Positions 34,411 to 43,572 of a stretch of DNA of 64,000 bases are shown piece after piece (position 1 is the stretch's first letter; each line of letters opens with the position of its first letter). The position numbers and the translations under genes were made by a program. Below the pieces are notes generated by a model. It saw only the letters and a program-made list of their open reading frames with translations. It did no database searches and was not told the origin of the DNA. Origin of the DNA: Hymenobacter sediminis (GTDB lineage: Bacteria; Bacteroidota; Bacteroidia; Cytophagales; Hymenobacteraceae); the NCBI RefSeq assembly GCF_003231285.1, contig NZ_QKNS01000005.1, positions 124,001-188,000 on the forward strand. Direction: 5' to 3'.

Positions 34411-35022
34411 GGCGTACAGGATGATATTGACCCCAAATTTGGTATTGTCCTCGGCCAAAAAGCGTTTGTTGCGGAAATCGTAGTCCCACTCGCAGCCGTA
34501 GTCCTTGTTGGAGTAGAGTACGGCTAGGCGCCCATTGATTTCAATGCCCTTGAGGTAGTCATGCACCAGGTCGTCACCCCAGCCGTTGAGCTCGAAGCCG
34601 GTGTTGGGCGGACCTTCCGGAAACTTGAAAAACTGCGAGTAGATGGGATGCGTCTTGGGCAGCTTCTTCAGGGCGCCGGCCCCAAAGCACACGCGCATCT
34701 GCTCCTCGAAAGAGCGCGCAAAGAGCCCGTCGATGTCGTGGTTGCAGTCATCCACAAATACGAAGCCGCCGCCGCGCACGTACTGCTCGAAATTTTTTTT
34801 CTCCGGGGCCGAAAACTGCACCAGCCGGTGGCCTGAGAGGTAGCAGAAGGGGTAGCGAAACAGTTCCGGCGAATCAAGGGCTACTACTTTCTCCTTCGCA
34901 TTTACGGGCACTTTGGTGTATTGCACCAGGGAGTGCAGCAGGTTAGCCGGCATCCGTTCATCCACGGCATCCCAGTCGCCGGAGCGGTATTGTAGGCGCA
35001 CGAAGGTGAAAGGAGCGGGCAT
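34399..35022 (-). CDS. DUF4159 domain-containing protein
   Basis: From the ATG at 35022 the product is 207 residues, beginning TFVRLQYRSGDWD. It holds the DUF4159 features: a Y-x-x-G-D-W-D N-terminus, FRYPFCYLSGH, GGGFVFVDDCNHDIDGLFA and a C-terminal GCEWDYDFRNKRF with NTKFGVNIILYAL. The fold is related to GATase-like domains. No secretion signal is visible at this start. In Bacteroidota it commonly lies in the MoxR/BatA locus, as here. The function is not known. The extra 16 residues from 35070 are hydrophobic and uncertain. Confidence 0.85.
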   Translation of the reverse strand: MPAPFTFVRLQYRSGDWDAVDERMPANLLHSLVQYTKVPVNAKEKVVALDSPELFRYPFCYLSGHRLVQFSAPEKKNFEQYVRGGGFVFVDDCNHDIDGLFARSFEEQMRVCFGAGALKKLPKTHPIYSQFFKFPEGPPNTGFELNGWGDDLVHDYLKGIEINGRLAVLYSNKDYGCEWDYDFRNKRFLAEDNTKFGVNIILYALTA

Positions 35023-35274
35023 GGAGTAAAGTGGAAAGAAGAAACAATTCGTCGCAAAGACACGGGGCACTACCCCCAGGTGGCATGCAAGGTGCTGGAA
35101 AGTTGGGAAGTTTTGACATGGCAGCGGCGAGAATTCCCCGGAAATAGCGTGGAGCTTACGGAGTTACGCTAGCGCCCAGCTACACCTGCAGGTCTGAATT
35201 CTGACGTACCCTAGGCCAATTATTTTACGTTACTACCCCAAGCACTATGACCTAACCCCCTTACTACCTGCGCT

Positions 35275-35868
35275 ATGAAACGTACTTCACTCCTGTTTGC
35301 GGCCTTGCTGCTGGCTGCTTCCGCACACGCTCAGCTGGGCATAAAGGCCGGCATCAACGGGGCTGTACTTAACGGCGATGAGCTCGGCTCTACGTCCACC
35401 AAGTACAAAACCTACTACCATGCTGGCATCTTCTACGAGGCTGACCTGATTGGGCCCATCTCCATTCAGCCCGAATTGCTGTACTCCCTGCAGGGCGGCT
35501 CTTTCAAAGATGCCCTAGGAAATTACGATGCCAAGCTCCACTACCTGAACCTGCCTATACTGGCCAAAGTAACCGTGGGGCCGGTGTTCGTGGAGGCTGG
35601 GCCGCAATTCGGATTTCTGGTTTCCAAAGATGCCAGCGGCGACGTGAATGTGTCCTCTTCCGGGAATGGCCCCTACAGCAGCTACAAGCGCGGCGACCTG
35701 AGCTTGTGCGCCGGCGCGGGCCTGAAGCTGGGCTACTTCCTGGTAGGAGGGCGCTTCAACGCCGGGGTCAATGATATCAATGACGTACGTAACATCAGTG
35801 GCACGAACGACCCGCGCCTGCGCAACCGCGTAATTCAGGGGTATGTGGCGCTGCAGCTAGGAAAGTAA
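35275..35868 (+). CDS. PorT family outer-membrane beta-barrel protein
   Basis: The 197-residue protein has a signal peptide (MKRTSLLFAALLLAASAHAQ) and an OMP_b-brl_2/PorT-like barrel: GIKAGINGAVLNGDELGST, FYEADLIGPISIQPELLYSL, YLNLPILAKVTVGPVFVEAG, PQFGFLVS and a C-terminal VIQGYVALQLGK. The L-x-L-P-(I/L)-L-x-K motif and GPQ(F/L)GFL are typical of this family. Such barrels lie in the outer membrane; the name does not prove a role in T9SS. It is a single gene, 26 bp from the convergent methyltransferase gene. Confidence 0.88.
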   Translation: MKRTSLLFAALLLAASAHAQLGIKAGINGAVLNGDELGSTSTKYKTYYHAGIFYEADLIGPISIQPELLYSLQGGSFKDALGNYDAKLHYLNLPILAKVTVGPVFVEAGPQFGFLVSKDASGDVNVSSSGNGPYSSYKRGDLSLCAGAGLKLGYFLVGGRFNAGVNDINDVRNISGTNDPRLRNRVIQGYVALQLGK

Positions 35869-35894
35869 CGGCTAGGTGGTGGGGCAGAGGTACC

Positions 35895-36623
35895 TTAGTC
35901 GGGCTTCTGCACCACTGCCAGCACCGATTTGCCCAGCGAGAACCCCACAACCCGGTCGGCAATTTTCGATACGGGTACTATAGTCCGGTCCCAGAACTTG
36001 ATCTGGGCGAGGGTGGGGTAGCTCTGGCGCAGCAGTAGCTTGTTGGCGGCCGAAGCAAGCAGGCCTACGCTATCAAGGTATACCAGCTGACGGGTAATGC
36101 TGCCTGCCGGCAGTACTCGCCGAAGCATGGGCCGTGAGTAGCGCCGGAAGTGCCCGATGGCCTTATCGAAGGGGCTATAAAGCCACTGATGAGCCGGTAC
36201 TACAATCAGGATAGTGCCGCCTGGGGCCAGGCGGGCGTAGGCGCGGCGTAACTCCGCTGCGTCGTCCTCAATGTGCTCAATAACATCGATATACAGGATG
36301 GCATCAAACAGCCCTTCCGTTTCCGAAAGGTCTTCAAGGGTGCCAACGTGCAGGCGGCAGCAGTCCGGCAGCTCTTTCTGACCGATAAGTTGAGTGATGC
36401 GGCCGGCTAGGGAAGCGTCGGGCTCCAAGCATAGCCAATCAGATTGGCTACCATCGCACAGGGTGCGGGTGGTACCGCCTATACCAGCCCCAACCTCCAG
36501 CACTCTACCCCGCAGATAGGGCCGCAACCGGTTGCCGTAATAGGCTTTCCAGTGGGTAGCGTGTTCAAACAGCGCCAGTTCATCACCGATATAGTGCGAG
36601 GTATCGTTAGCGGGAGCAGGCAT
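35895..36623 (-). CDS. Class I SAM-dependent methyltransferase
   Basis: The 242-residue enzyme has motif I VLEVGAGIGGTTRTL (about 42-56), motif II-like CLEPDASLAGRI, LYIDVIEHIEDD as the D-V-x-E-H acceptor region, and APGGTILIVVPAHQWLYSP for motif III. This set matches the methyltransferase_11/23 type seen in polysaccharide and lipid modification. It is divergent from a GT2 glycosyltransferase across 222 bp and might act in the same cell-envelope pathway; this is inference. The substrate is unknown. Confidence 0.9.
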   Translation of the reverse strand: MPAPANDTSHYIGDELALFEHATHWKAYYGNRLRPYLRGRVLEVGAGIGGTTRTLCDGSQSDWLCLEPDASLAGRITQLIGQKELPDCCRLHVGTLEDLSETEGLFDAILYIDVIEHIEDDAAELRRAYARLAPGGTILIVVPAHQWLYSPFDKAIGHFRRYSRPMLRRVLPAGSITRQLVYLDSVGLLASAANKLLLRQSYPTLAQIKFWDRTIVPVSKIADRVVGFSLGKSVLAVVQKPD

Positions 36624-36845
36624 GAAGGTAAAATTGGGGGTAGGGGCTTAGCGGCCGGCAAGATACGCAGGGGGCAGTGGTATCCGCTTCGCTTCTTGCC
36701 GGGGTGAAGGAGCCAGAAAGAGGTAGAAATACAGATTTTCTCTGCTAAAAATGGCCCGTACCAACGAGCCTTTCCAGTTTTCCACTTCTAGAGCGCAGGG
36801 TCTCCTGTTAAGCCTCATACGCCGGTGTATCCTATCTTTACGGCT

Positions 36846-37778
36846 ATGGCGACACCGCTTTTATCCGTTGTTATTCCCGTTTACAATGAGGAGGATTTAA
36901 TTGACACGCTGGTTACGCGGTGTTCTGCCGCTCTGTCGGCAATTAGCGCCGACTTCGAGATTATTTGTGTTGATGACGGTAGCCGCGACCAGACTCTGGC
37001 TCGTTTGTTGGCCGCGCGGACTACGGAGCCGCGCCTAAAAGTGCTGGTGCTCTCCCGGAATTTTGGGCACCAGGCGGCTTACACGGCCGGGCTGCACGCT
37101 GCCCAGGGCGAGTACGTAGCCATGATGGATGGCGACCTGCAGGACCCCCCGGAGATTTTGCCGCGCATGTGGGAGTTGCTGCGCCACGATGCGCATGATG
37201 TAGTATATGGGCATCGGACAGACCGGGCCGAAGGGTGGGGCCGGCAGCTACTGATTAAGGGGTTCCATGCCTTGTTCCAGAACTTCTCAAAGTTGCAGGA
37301 AGCTGACAACGTGGGTAACTTTTCCATGATGAACCGCCGCGCCCTGACGGCTTTCTTATCTCTGCAGGAAAAGAACCGCTACTTGCCCGGCTTACGCTCT
37401 TTTATTGGCTTCCGGCAGGCCAGCGTGGCCTACTCCCGGGCAGCTCGCCCCGATGGCAGCGTGCCTAAGATGTCGTACAAGCGCCTGTTTGCCCTGGCTC
37501 TGGATGCCTTGTTTTCTTTTTCCGACTTGCCTATCAAAGTGTGCCTGTACACCGGGATTTTTGGTATTCTGGTGTTTATGCTGGCTGGGATGTACGTGCT
37601 GGGTAGCAAAATCATGGGCGTCGCCCTGATTGGCTGGTCGTCGTTGGGGCTAAGCCTCTACTTCCTGGGCTCTATTCAATTGGTTTTTCTCGGCATTATG
37701 GGCGAATACGTGTTCCGGATTTACCGCGAAAACCAAAATCGTCCGCTCTACTTCGTGCAGCACTACTATAATGAGTAG
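36846..37778 (+). CDS. GT2 polyprenyl-phosphate glycosyltransferase (DPM1/ArnC type)
   Basis: From the ATG at 36846 the product is 310 residues: a GT2 domain (LLSVVIPVYNEEDLIDTLV, CVDDGSRDQT, MDGDLQDPPE) and two C-terminal membrane helices (about 230-252 and 264-288). This is the form of dolichol/undecaprenyl-phosphate sugar transferases, which load a sugar on a lipid carrier at the inner membrane. The nucleotide sugar is not identifiable. The in-frame GTG at 36825 gives a 7-residue longer form with no advantage. The gene is divergent from a methyltransferase gene and ends at a shared terminator. Confidence 0.92.
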   Translation: MATPLLSVVIPVYNEEDLIDTLVTRCSAALSAISADFEIICVDDGSRDQTLARLLAARTTEPRLKVLVLSRNFGHQAAYTAGLHAAQGEYVAMMDGDLQDPPEILPRMWELLRHDAHDVVYGHRTDRAEGWGRQLLIKGFHALFQNFSKLQEADNVGNFSMMNRRALTAFLSLQEKNRYLPGLRSFIGFRQASVAYSRAARPDGSVPKMSYKRLFALALDALFSFSDLPIKVCLYTGIFGILVFMLAGMYVLGSKIMGVALIGWSSLGLSLYFLGSIQLVFLGIMGEYVFRIYRENQNRPLYFVQHYYNE

Positions 37779-37801
37779 TTTCCTCTGAAGCGCTTTACGA
37801 G

Positions 37802-37840
37802 AAACGGCCGATGCTCCTAGAGAGAAGCATCGGCCGTTTT
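37802..37840. terminator. Bidirectional terminator
   Basis: AAACGGCCGATGCT (37802-37815) pairs perfectly with AGCATCGGCCGTTT (37826-37839). It separates the convergent GT2 and tldE genes. Confidence 0.88.
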
Positions 37841-37848
37841 CGTACTAT

Positions 37849-39174
37849 TTATACCGCGTCTGATAGACTCGTAAACGTGAAGTCCCGAATTTTCAGCGGG
37901 GGCACCAGGTTGCCGCCCAGCCGCACGGGCTTGCCAATGGCCTCGATGTTGTTAAGCATAATCACCGGGCTTTCATTGAAGCGGAAGTTCTTCACGGGGT
38001 GCTTGATCTTGCCATTCTCGATGTAAAAGGTTCCGTCGCGGGTCAGGCCGGTAAACAGCAGCGTCTGCGGGTCTACGTCGCGGATGTACCACAGGCGTGT
38101 TACCAGAATTCCTTTGGCCGTGCTCTTGATCAGGTCCTGCACGCTCTGGGTGCCGCCTTCCATGATGAAGTTGCCGGAAAAGGCTGTGGGCTGCTTGCCG
38201 GTTTTCTGGGCCCAGTAGCGAGTGTAGTACAGGTTTTTTACTACCCCCTTCTCCACCCAGTTCATGCGTTTCACCGGCAGCCCTTCGCCATCAAACACGC
38301 CACCGGGAGCCTGGGCATTCAAGGGGTCAGAGTAGATGGTAATACGCGGGTCAAAGAGCTTCTCGCCGGTGCGGTTGCCGCCGCCTTTCTTGCTGAGGAA
38401 GGAACGCCCTTCGTCGGCCTCGCGGGCCCCGAAGTTGTACACCAGGTTGTTGAGCAGGCCTTCGTCGGAAACCAGCGCGGCAGGCTCCAGAATGACGGTG
38501 TACTTGCCGGGTTCCAGGGCTTTGGCATTGCGCGAGCCAGCCGCCTTATCGGCGGCAATCTGGGTTAGGGCCTTGGCGTTGAACTTGCTGGCGTCGGTGA
38601 AGTCGGCCACGGCGTAGCCCGAGCCGGTACCATCAGGCGTGCGTACCGTTACCGAAAAATCGAGGTTGGTGCTTTGCTGGTAGGCTTCCAGCCCCTTGTT
38701 GTTGCGCAGGGCCAAGAAAGAAGCACCATCTTCGAGGTAGCCAGCAGCCGTCAGTTGTTTGGCGGCGCACAGCGCGATACTGTCGCCAGCGGCCTGGGCC
38801 CGGAAGTCGGGGGTAATACCGGCGGTGCTGGCAGCATAGCTTACAGGCGTGAGGTACTGCTGGGGGCCGAGCAGGGGCATGTACTCAGGGTCCTCGGGGG
38901 CGAGGCGGGCAATTTCCTCGGCCCGCTGCACGCAGCGGCGCAAGGTAGCGTCGTCGAACTGATTGCACGTTGCTACCCCTGCTCGCTTGCCAAACCTCGC
39001 CTCTACTACCAGCGACACGTTGTCACGGGACCCGGCGGTGCTCACCGAGTTGCGGGCGTAGCGCACGTTGCCACTGGTGCGGCCCTGCAGGGTAGCTTGG
39101 CACTCATCGGCGGTAGTAAAGCCCACTACCTTCTTCAGGATAGCCTGAGACTCGTCTTTGGAAAGAATGGCCAT
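37849..39174 (-). CDS. tldE: TldE/PmbA-like metalloprotease partner, copy 1
   Basis: The 441-residue protein belongs to the TldD/PmbA (TldE) family. It starts MAILSKDESQAILKKVVGFT with no signal peptide and shows the family pattern SVSTAGSRDNVSLVVEARFG, GKRAGVATCNQFDD, DGTGSGYAVADFTD and DGTFYIENGKIKHPVKNFRF. It lacks the HExxxH motif, as expected for the non-metal TldE subunit. TldD and TldE form a protease that degrades short unfolded peptides. The gene follows tldD copy 1 by 3 bp, so both come from one transcript. The second TldE at 42181 is a close paralogue. Confidence 0.92.
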   Translation of the reverse strand: MAILSKDESQAILKKVVGFTTADECQATLQGRTSGNVRYARNSVSTAGSRDNVSLVVEARFGKRAGVATCNQFDDATLRRCVQRAEEIARLAPEDPEYMPLLGPQQYLTPVSYAASTAGITPDFRAQAAGDSIALCAAKQLTAAGYLEDGASFLALRNNKGLEAYQQSTNLDFSVTVRTPDGTGSGYAVADFTDASKFNAKALTQIAADKAAGSRNAKALEPGKYTVILEPAALVSDEGLLNNLVYNFGAREADEGRSFLSKKGGGNRTGEKLFDPRITIYSDPLNAQAPGGVFDGEGLPVKRMNWVEKGVVKNLYYTRYWAQKTGKQPTAFSGNFIMEGGTQSVQDLIKSTAKGILVTRLWYIRDVDPQTLLFTGLTRDGTFYIENGKIKHPVKNFRFNESPVIMLNNIEAIGKPVRLGGNLVPPLKIRDFTFTSLSDAV

Positions 39175-39177
39175 AGC

Positions 39178-40827
39178 TTATCCGATTTTGCGGGCGGTGT
39201 TGATGACGTTCACGCCGTTGAAGCGGGTAGTGCTGGAGCCATGGCTTACCGCGGAGCTTTGGCTGGGCTGACCCTTGCCGTCGTTGAAAAAGCCCGCAAA
39301 CCGGTAGTCCGACTGGTCGCAAACTGCAGCACAGCTGTTCCAGAATTCCAGAGTATTGGTCTGGTAAGCTACGTCTTCGAGCATACCGGCAATTTTACCT
39401 TTCTCGATGGCGTAGAATACCTGCCCGCCGAACTGGGAGTTGTAGCGCTGCTGGTCGATGGAGAAGGAGCCGTTGCCGGCTATGTAGATGCCCTTGTCCA
39501 CGCCCGCAATCATCTGGTCCACGCTCATCTTTTCGGTGCCGGGGCGCAGGCTCACGTTTGGCATGCGCTGGAACTGCACGTCCTGCCACGACTGCGAATA
39601 GCAGCACCCATCCGACTCATTCTGCCCCACGATATGGGCTTGGTCGCGGATCTTCTCGTAATCCACCAGGATACCGTTTTTGATCAGGTCCCACTGCTTG
39701 GTTTTCACCCCTTCGTCGTCGTAGCCGACCGCGCCCAGGGAACCGGGCTGCAGCTTATCGGCCACTATGTTTACCTGCTTCGAGCCGTAGGGCTGACCTT
39801 TGGCCTTCCACTCCATGGTAGCAAACGAGGTACCGGCGTAATTGGCCTCGTAGCCCAGCACGCGGTCCAGCTCCAGCGGGTGACCCACCGACTCGTGGAT
39901 GGTCAGGCCCAGGTGGTGGGGGTCCAGCACGAGGTCGTACTTGCCCGGGATTACCGATTTGGCCGTGATTTTCTCCTTGGCTTGCTTGGCGGCGCGGGCG
40001 GCGTCCTCCAGCATATCATAGCTGTACTTGTAACCCACCACGTCGGACCCTTGCGGGCCCGCTACCTTGTCTTCAGCCTTTGGGGTGAGGTACTCGTAGC
40101 CCATGCCCATGGGCGAGCTCAAGGACTGTCGGCTGCGGAACTTGCCGGAGCTGCGGTCCACCACCGTTACCCCAAACGTGGGGAAAATGCGGTGAATGTC
40201 CTGGTCGATGTAGGAGCCGTCGGTGGAGGCAAAGTACTTCTGCTCGTTCACCTGGAACAACACCGAATTCACGAAGGAAGCGCCGTTTTCCATGGCCTTG
40301 GCGTTGGTAGCCAATAGCAGATCCACCTTATCCTTAATCGGCACTTCAAAGGCATTCTGCTTAATAGGAGCCTTCCATGATACCTCGCCGTAGCCTTTCT
40401 GGGGCGCTAGCTTCACCTGTTCCTTCTGTACCTTAGAGTTAGCCTTGGCAATCTGCACGGCCAGCTGGGCGGCCTTGGCCATGCCAGCCTCCGTCACTTG
40501 GTTGGTGGCCGCGAAGCCCCAGGTACCGTTGGCAATAACGCGCACCCCAGCCCCGTAGCTCTCAGAGTTCACAATGTTCTGCACCTGCTTCTCGCGGGTA
40601 AACACGCCCTGGTTAAGGTAGCGCCCAATGCGCACGTCGGCATAGGTAGCACCGGCCGATTTGGCCGCATTCAGGGCCGCGTCGGAGAGGCGTTTTTTTA
40701 CCGCTACGTCTACCCCTTCCAGAAAGCGGGCCGGGTCAACGGGGTTGCCACCCAGGCTGGGCAGCGAGGGTAGCCAGAGCGCCCCGGCCGCCAGGCCAGT
40801 TACGCCCACAAAATCACGTCTGTTCAA
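39178..40827 (-). CDS. tldD: TldD-like metalloprotease with twin-arginine signal, copy 1
   Basis: The 549-residue protein has the catalytic zinc motif in LGLTIHESVGHPLELDRV (H-E-S-V-G-H). The N-terminus is MNRRDFVGVTGLAAGALWLP, a twin-arginine (Tat) signal: R-R-D-F then a hydrophobic run and a Pro/Gly-rich end. This predicts export of the folded enzyme. TldD of E. coli is cytoplasmic, so export would be unusual, but Tat-type signals are seen on TldD-related proteins of Bacteroidota. It lies directly upstream of tldE. Its paralogue at 43573-45222 has the same signal, so the feature is conserved in both copies. Confidence 0.92.
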   Translation of the reverse strand: MNRRDFVGVTGLAAGALWLPSLPSLGGNPVDPARFLEGVDVAVKKRLSDAALNAAKSAGATYADVRIGRYLNQGVFTREKQVQNIVNSESYGAGVRVIANGTWGFAATNQVTEAGMAKAAQLAVQIAKANSKVQKEQVKLAPQKGYGEVSWKAPIKQNAFEVPIKDKVDLLLATNAKAMENGASFVNSVLFQVNEQKYFASTDGSYIDQDIHRIFPTFGVTVVDRSSGKFRSRQSLSSPMGMGYEYLTPKAEDKVAGPQGSDVVGYKYSYDMLEDAARAAKQAKEKITAKSVIPGKYDLVLDPHHLGLTIHESVGHPLELDRVLGYEANYAGTSFATMEWKAKGQPYGSKQVNIVADKLQPGSLGAVGYDDEGVKTKQWDLIKNGILVDYEKIRDQAHIVGQNESDGCCYSQSWQDVQFQRMPNVSLRPGTEKMSVDQMIAGVDKGIYIAGNGSFSIDQQRYNSQFGGQVFYAIEKGKIAGMLEDVAYQTNTLEFWNSCAAVCDQSDYRFAGFFNDGKGQPSQSSAVSHGSSTTRFNGVNVINTARKIG

Positions 40828-40863
40828 AGGAGTAGATGTTGGAAGTGAGAAGTAGGGTTGAAG

Positions 40864-42054
40864 CTAAGGAGTAAGCATGGTGCCGAAAGCGCCTTGCTGC
40901 TCAAATGATGCGATGATTTTTTCTTCCAGCGGCGTCCGCTTCACAGCGGAGTTGTTTTGCCAGAAAGCAGCATTATATGATGTTGCCTTAATGGCTTCTA
41001 AGTCGGTAATACCTTTCTTAGCCGGCAGATATGTGACAGAACTAGGCGCTTCGCGTTGACTATCGTAGAGAAATAGAAAAGAAGAAGCCTGCACGGGTAC
41101 GTCAGCTTTAATAGGGCGGTGTAGAATGCCGCGGTACTCTACTTTTACATGGTCCAGAATGGGGGCTCCGGCAACTACCGGACGAAATACCCACTCCAGG
41201 GTAGATGTCTGTCCGGTAAGTTTGAAGGCAGGGTTATTCACCTTCACATTGAGAGCCTGGGTAGTGGTGCGGTAGCGCAACACCTGATATGTAGCCGCAT
41301 CAATTAACACACTGCCGTATTCGTTTTCCGGCTGCGCTTTATTGCGGAAGCCAATTTCCACCAGCTGACGTTCGCCATTCTCCGTTACACCAACCAACCG
41401 CAGGGTATTGTTGGCGCCCGGGTTAAGGCTTAGCGGCATTACTCCGGCCGACGAGTCTGCGGTGAAGGCGGCCATGGCTATACTGCGGGTATAAAGTGAG
41501 AAGTCCTTGAAATTGAGCAGCGCCTTCTTTTTGGCGTAGCGTCCCTGCGCCATGGCGGTGCCTTCCACTCCGGCATTGCCCGATTTCGCCTGCCAGATCA
41601 TCTCCTGTACTTCAGTAGGGTCTTGGTCGAGGGTAGTAATTTGGCGGTAAAAGGCTTGGCTGTAGCTCTTTTGCTCCTGGGTTCGTTGCAACTGCCGGTA
41701 AGCCTTTTTAAGCACTTCTGTTGTGTAGCTGCCCAATTGTACCTCGGGCAAAGCAACGGTGTTAGGTTGCAGCCGCACTAATACGAGCTGTGTCCCTGTC
41801 ACCGTTAGGGTATCGGTGCGGTGGCTTAGCTCCGAGACTAGTAGCCGGCCCGGCAGCTTTGCCCTTGGTAGTTTAAACTCGCCCTCCGCATTGCTGCTAG
41901 TGCCCTGAGTGGTGCCCATAAGGCTCACGCTAGCATACGAAACGGGCTGGCCCGTCTGCGCATCCAGCACCTTACCAGACAAGTCCTGACCAGAGGCGCT
42001 CCAGCTGATGAAGGGTAGCAATCCTACCCAGAGGCAAGAGCGAATAGTAGGCAT
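40864..42054 (-). CDS. Secreted carboxypeptidase-regulatory-like domain protein between two TldD/E pairs
   Basis: The 396-residue protein has a signal peptide (MPTIRSCLWVGLLPFISWSA to about SG-Q) and a CarboxypepD_reg-like domain at about 23-95 (LSGKVLDAQTGQPVSYASVS, GTSSNAEGEFKLP). The remaining 300 residues are a beta-rich region with EVLKKAYRQLQRTQEQ, QAFYRQI and TLEWVFRPV, the general form of Bacteroidota outer-membrane-associated proteins that follow such a domain. No catalytic motif is seen. It separates the two TldD/TldE pairs on the same strand, 36 bp upstream of tldD copy 1, which suggests cotranscription with the first pair. Confidence 0.82.
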   Translation of the reverse strand: MPTIRSCLWVGLLPFISWSASGQDLSGKVLDAQTGQPVSYASVSLMGTTQGTSSNAEGEFKLPRAKLPGRLLVSELSHRTDTLTVTGTQLVLVRLQPNTVALPEVQLGSYTTEVLKKAYRQLQRTQEQKSYSQAFYRQITTLDQDPTEVQEMIWQAKSGNAGVEGTAMAQGRYAKKKALLNFKDFSLYTRSIAMAAFTADSSAGVMPLSLNPGANNTLRLVGVTENGERQLVEIGFRNKAQPENEYGSVLIDAATYQVLRYRTTTQALNVKVNNPAFKLTGQTSTLEWVFRPVVAGAPILDHVKVEYRGILHRPIKADVPVQASSFLFLYDSQREAPSSVTYLPAKKGITDLEAIKATSYNAAFWQNNSAVKRTPLEEKIIASFEQQGAFGTMLTP

Positions 42055-42134
42055 AATAACTTACTGGTATAGAGTAGAAAAATACGAATGCAACTGCTTG
42101 GATAACCTTGTGGCGGACGCTCCTATCATAGTAT

Positions 42135-42170
42135 AACCTGGGCAACGCAACTGGTCGCGTCGCCCAGGTT
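42135..42170 (-). terminator. Hairpin after tldE copy 2
   Basis: AACCTGGGC (42135-42143) pairs with GCCCAGGTT (42162-42170), and inner AACGC/GCGTC pairs with one mismatch. The T tract on the minus strand is poor, so termination is likely but not certain. Confidence 0.6.
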
Positions 42171-42180
42171 AAAGCATGGC

Positions 42181-43515
42181 CTACACCGCGTCTGACAGAC
42201 TTGTAAACGTGAAGTCGCGGATCTTGAGCGGGGGCACTAGGTTGCCACCTACCCGCACCGGCTTGCCAATAGCCTCCAGGTTGTTGAGCATGATAATCGG
42301 CGACTCGTTGAAGCGGAAGTTCTTCACGGGGTGCTTAATCTTGCCGTTCTCAATGTAGAAGGTTCCGTCGCGGGTGAGGCCGGTGTAAAGCAGCGTCTGC
42401 GGGTCAACGGGGCGGATGTACCACAGGCGCGTTACCAGGATACCACGCTGGGTGCCTTTGATGAGGTCGGCGGTGCTTTGAGAGCCGCCTTCCATAATCC
42501 AGCCGCCGGGGCGCGGAATGTCGGGGATGCCGGCTTTCTGAGCCCAGTAGCGCGAGGTGTACAGGTTTTTTACTACCCCCTTCTCAATCCAGGTAATCTT
42601 CTGCTGGGGGCGGCCGTCACCCGAGAAGGTGAGGTCGGCAATTTCGGGGTGGGTAGGGTCGGAGTAGATGGTTACCCGCTCATCGAACAGCTTTTCGCCT
42701 TTGCGGTTACCGCCGCCTTTTTTGCTCAGGAAGGAGCGGCCTTCGTCGGCGTTACGGGCGTCGAGGGCGCCCATCAGGGCCGCCAGCAAGGAGGCGTCGG
42801 TGTTGGCCACCAGGGCCGCGGGCTCCAGAATAACCGTGTACTTGCCGGGCTCCAGGGCCTGGGCATTGCGCGAGCCAGCGGCTTTGTCGGCGGCAATCTG
42901 GGTCAGGCGGCGAGCATCGAACTTGCTAGAATCGTTGTAGTCAGCGGTGGCATAGCCCGAGCCGGTACCATCCGGCGTGCGCACTGTGATGCTAAACTCC
43001 AGGCCCGATACCTGCTGGTAGGCTTCGAGGCCCTTGCTGTTGCGCTTGGCCACGAAACCAGCCGAGTCATTCAGGAAAGCTGCGGAAGTCAGCTTCTTTT
43101 CGTCGCAGAGCTTCATGCTGGCACCCACCTGGGTAGCGCGGTAGTCGGGCGTAATGTCGGCAGTAGATTTAGCGAAGCTTTGGGGCGAGGCCAGGTACTT
43201 CTGGGGGCCCAGCAGGGGCATGTACTCAGGGCTTTCCGGAGCGAGGCGGGCAATTTCCTCGGCCCGCTGCACGCAGTTGCGCAGGGTAGCGTCGTCGAAC
43301 TGGTTGCAGGTGGCTACCCCCGAGCGTTTGCCAAACCGCGACTCCACGGTGAGGGCCACGTTATCGATGCCGCCGCTGGTGCTGATGGCGTTGCGGGCCG
43401 AGCGCACGTTGCCGCCCGTCTGGCCGTTCAGCGTGGCTTCACACTCGTCGGCTTTGCTGAAGCTCAGCACCTTTTTCAGGATAGCCTGGGCTTCGGTTTG
43501 AGAAAGTATTGCCAT
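42181..43515 (-). CDS. tldE: TldE/PmbA-like metalloprotease partner, copy 2
   Basis: The 444-residue protein is a paralogue of copy 1: same start (MAILSQTEAQAILKKVLSFS), same landmarks ISTSGGIDNVALTVESRFG, GKRSGVATCNQFDD and DGTFYIENGKIKHPVKNFRF, and almost the same last 20 residues. It has no HExxxH motif and no signal peptide. It follows tldD copy 2 by 57 bp. The middle region (SLLAALMGALDARNADEGRS) differs from copy 1 by short insertions. The pair should form a heterodimer; whether copies cross-assemble is unknown. Confidence 0.92.
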   Translation of the reverse strand: MAILSQTEAQAILKKVLSFSKADECEATLNGQTGGNVRSARNAISTSGGIDNVALTVESRFGKRSGVATCNQFDDATLRNCVQRAEEIARLAPESPEYMPLLGPQKYLASPQSFAKSTADITPDYRATQVGASMKLCDEKKLTSAAFLNDSAGFVAKRNSKGLEAYQQVSGLEFSITVRTPDGTGSGYATADYNDSSKFDARRLTQIAADKAAGSRNAQALEPGKYTVILEPAALVANTDASLLAALMGALDARNADEGRSFLSKKGGGNRKGEKLFDERVTIYSDPTHPEIADLTFSGDGRPQQKITWIEKGVVKNLYTSRYWAQKAGIPDIPRPGGWIMEGGSQSTADLIKGTQRGILVTRLWYIRPVDPQTLLYTGLTRDGTFYIENGKIKHPVKNFRFNESPIIMLNNLEAIGKPVRVGGNLVPPLKIRDFTFTSLSDAV

Positions 43516-43572
43516 ATAGGTTGATATGCTGATGGTGGGCTAGCTTCGTGGAGAAGCTAACAGGGCCACCGA

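Noticed and set aside
38674..40317. 547-codon plus-strand ORF opposite the first TldD/E pair
   Set aside because: It lies antisense to two well-supported genes; its His/Val/Leu-rich translation shows no domain. It is a by-product of high GC at the third codon position.
42331..43524. 397-codon plus-strand ORF opposite TldE copy 2
   Set aside because: Antisense to an intact TldE gene; the translation has no family-like motif.
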